Assembly: GCA_963693285.1 (NCBI GenBank)
Contig: OY848918.1
Location: forward strand, 3,043,876 to 3,107,875
Origin: Xestospongia muta
Lineage: Eukaryota; Porifera; Demospongiae; Haplosclerida; Petrosiidae
Direction of reading: 5' to 3'
DNA length: 64,000 nucleotides
The translations under genes and the position numbers were made by a program. Shown here piece by piece: positions 61,902-64,000 of the stretch. Within the stretch, counting starts at the first letter, position 1; each line of letters begins with the position of its first letter. The notes beneath the pieces were generated by a model. That model had not been told where the DNA came from. It did no database searches and was given only the letters and a program-made list of their open reading frames with translations.

Positions 61902-63291
61902 TTATAATGTTCTTGAGTTGACATAAGTTTTAATGGTTTCTACGTAATCTGGTGGAACATTTTCCATATGCATTTCTGCTACTGAACAGCTAGGAATTAA
62001 CAGACAATGTATTAATATACATTATTTCATGGACAACATACCTTATTTTAAGGATCCATTTCTTGTAAGTTTTTAGCTATTTTTATAGATAATGTCAACA
62101 TGTAATAAACAGTCTCTACCTCAAAATCATCCTCATCATATGGTATTCTAAGATAACTTACTACATACTGTTAAATTTAATTATCTGATGTAAATGTTGA
62201 ATCTTAGCTATGCTTTTCACATACCTTACATATATATACATTTCTGTACATGTCTGGGCATTTCCCCTTATGATTAAATATGTCAGGGTACTCATTTTTA
62301 ATTTAAACCGTTTACCAACCTTCACCACATTAATTTTCCAATTGTTATATCTTCTTGCTTCCTTCATTACTGTTGCCCTCCACATAGCAACTGCTTTCCT
62401 GTAAGTTTGTGCAGTATCTCATGTAAACATACCTGAAAGTTTCAATGAGTTCATTTGGTTTATCACTTATTTTGTCATCAATAGTATATACCAATACATC
62501 CTTATTCTCATGTTGGCTGAACTAATAGATAAAGTGATGATAGTGCATGTGTTTTATTAGTTTTCACTCACTAGTACCATGTCCTCTTCCAAAATAGGAC
62601 AGATTATCAGGAATATCTCTCCATATCGTTGGTCTCCTCTAGACCTCTGTTGTATCTATGGTATATACTCAAGACTTCTTCATTATAACTTACTTTCATG
62701 TAAAAACATGGATTCACTCTATCAAATTCTGACATGAATTTTCTTGTCATGCAAATTTGTAAGTTGGCACTGTTTATGACTTCAACATAACCCAAATCCT
62801 TTATAATAGAGTATTGTTCAAACATGACTTATTTGATTATTTCAATTACTGACTGTATAAAAGGTTTCAAACTTGTTGTTACTAATTGTCTTCAAAACAT
62901 TTATAAAAAGTATACTGTCTACATTTATTTGAGTATATTATTAATGATTAGACATTTGAGATGAACTGTACCTTAGATGAAATAAAATGTTCACTGTTTG
63001 TCAATTCTTTTATATCTTTTAAATTAAGGTTTTCGTTGTCCAATCACAACACAGTCAAACTATCATCAATGGATAATATTGTTTTAAGTACCAAACCATT
63101 GCTTTTATTCAATGGGATTTTGTAATTAATAACTGACATTTCTGATTGCATTGTTTCACTTGTCACTGTTTTGGTGTTAACTACTAAATAGAACAAACTG
63201 AAATGGAATGTTTTGTGTTTAACAACTCACAATTAGAATTAAAGTGTACTGGTGGACCTTCATTATCATCATCGCTGTTGCTTTCAGACAT
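61902..63291 (-). pseudogene. nine-exon gene of unknown family with two in-frame stops
   Basis: Exons 63231-63291 (start MSESNSDDDNEGPP), 62972-63183, 62694-62852, 62572-62655, 62433-62521, 62225-62398, 62120-62147, 62042-62076 and 61902-61989 (TAA) join with GT-AG introns and add to 930 bp, a multiple of three. Within this frame TGA occurs at 63044-63046 (exon 2) and TAA at 62829-62831 (exon 3); both could derive from CGA and CAA by C-to-T change. The protein has an acidic N-terminus, no signal peptide or TM, and a basic middle (WRATVMKEARRYNNWK, VKVGKRFKLK). The ATG lies 135 bp downstream of the protease gene on the same strand. No family recognised. It could be a recent pseudogene; alternatively exon 3 may be wrongly bounded. 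Confidence 0.6.
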
Positions 63292-63425
63292 AGTGGACAA
63301 GACTGGTTATCAATAAGAAAAGACTTATCTAAGCATTTTGTTTGATTCACTAGCTTTCTTGCTTATGAAGAGTATTTAGCTCCAACAAGATCGTTGTTTG
63401 AGCTATTCGAGCTTCACTCTATGAT

Positions 63426-64000
63426 TTACGTAACCTTCCTATGCAAGTAGACATTTTTTACACTCACTTCTTTAAAATTTAATTTTTTTTTCTCAATGAA
63501 ACACTTTGCTGCCTGTAAACGTAAATGAACAGTATGGAAGTGAATGAAATCTTACCATGCAGACAAATACCCCACAATCACAGACATTACCCTGTGTTGG
63601 ACTGTTGCACATCTGTGGATGTACAAGTACCATAAAAGTGAATTTGCACATGTATAACATACTTTGGAATCACAGTATCTCAACTCATGAATGGATAGTT
63701 TAAACTTTGACAATCTACACAAATATAGCCTGTTTTTTTCAAATGTTATCTTATGCAATAATTCCTTACCATATACTATTTATTAAATGAGGCCGACTAT
63801 TATGATATGAAACGGCTTCATATATGATCTTATCATTTACATCAACAACCTGTATAATTAATGTATCCCAAAACATATATTATGTTGATTAAGGCACTGA
63901 CTATGAGAATGCAATGTTGTGGATGATGAACTGGAAATATGATCATGTCTTTCTCTAACAGATTTTTCCCCTAGAATTTTTTTACTTTTTGTACTTTGTT
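63426..64000 (-). CDS. Ulp1/SENP-type cysteine protease (peptidase C48), C-terminal part
   Basis: Five exons with GT-AG introns of 38-56 bp join in frame: 63902-63970, 63770-63849, 63663-63729, 63556-63612, 63426-63512 (TAA). They encode the end of a C48 catalytic domain in the usual order: FPVHHPQHCILI with the catalytic His, VVDVNDKIIYEA with the catalytic Asp, a helical stretch (LINSIWLYLCRL), then SPTQGNVCDCGVFVCM with the oxyanion Gln and catalytic Cys. The residue after the His is Cys where Trp is usual. Family members remove SUMO or related modifiers; many eukaryotes also carry transposon-borne copies, so a cellular role is not certain. The last exon has an internal GTGAGT, so an alternative end is possible. 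The N-terminal part lies beyond the right edge. Confidence 0.82.

Noticed and set aside
1..64000. CRISPR arrays, bacterial operons or Shine-Dalgarno-led genes
   Set aside because: No regularly spaced short repeats; genes are split by GT-AG introns, which excludes a prokaryotic reading.

Overview
This is a eukaryotic, animal-type window: strongly AT-rich, intron-dense, with extracellular Ig and fibronectin-III (FN3) domains on phase-1 exons, LINE remnants and foldback elements. A sponge or other early-branching metazoan is my best guess from the short introns and domain repertoire; this is inference, not proven. No tRNA, rRNA, operon or CRISPR was seen.

About 1-59 kb is a cluster of one receptor family. 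The basic gene is signal peptide - Ig exon - FN3 exon - two exons forming a second FN3-like unit - a Cys-containing domain exon - Ser/Thr-rich stalk - transmembrane (TM) segment - cytoplasmic tail. Three architectures occur: (i) minus-strand one-Ig receptors with tails carrying two NPxY motifs (12594-14934 and 48126-50467 are open; 27.7-29.8, 32.6-34.9 kb and plus-strand 1.7-4.3 kb are broken); (ii) plus-strand two-Ig receptors ending in a bare hydrophobic C-terminus or a very short tail (21715-25275 is open; 6092-9700 and 40764-44693 are broken); (iii) plus-strand one-Ig receptors with a different linker/TM and a Tyr-rich tail (54558-57674; remnant 19.0-20.8 kb). A minus-strand hybrid at 36.1-39.9 kb joins a type (i) ectodomain to a type (iii)-like tail with an ITIM-like motif.

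The layout is repeated convergent modules: a plus-strand gene facing a minus-strand gene, with shared flanks that include a LINE 3' fragment. The 9.1-14.8 kb block recurs at 24.7-29.8 kb, and related blocks occupy 29.8-34.9 and 44-50.5 kb. Neighbouring modules are head to head. Plus-strand genes share a conserved block of about 150 bp just before the ATG. Most copies are pseudogenes with identifiable single lesions, the pattern of birth-and-death evolution in immune or allorecognition receptor clusters.

The right end (60.8-64 kb) differs: a minus-strand LINE reverse-transcriptase remnant, a nine-exon gene of unknown family that keeps frame but has two in-frame stops, and the C-terminal exons of a Ulp1/SENP-type cysteine protease running off the window edge. 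Sequence between these is mostly duplicated flank, dispersed repeat and inverted-repeat elements.
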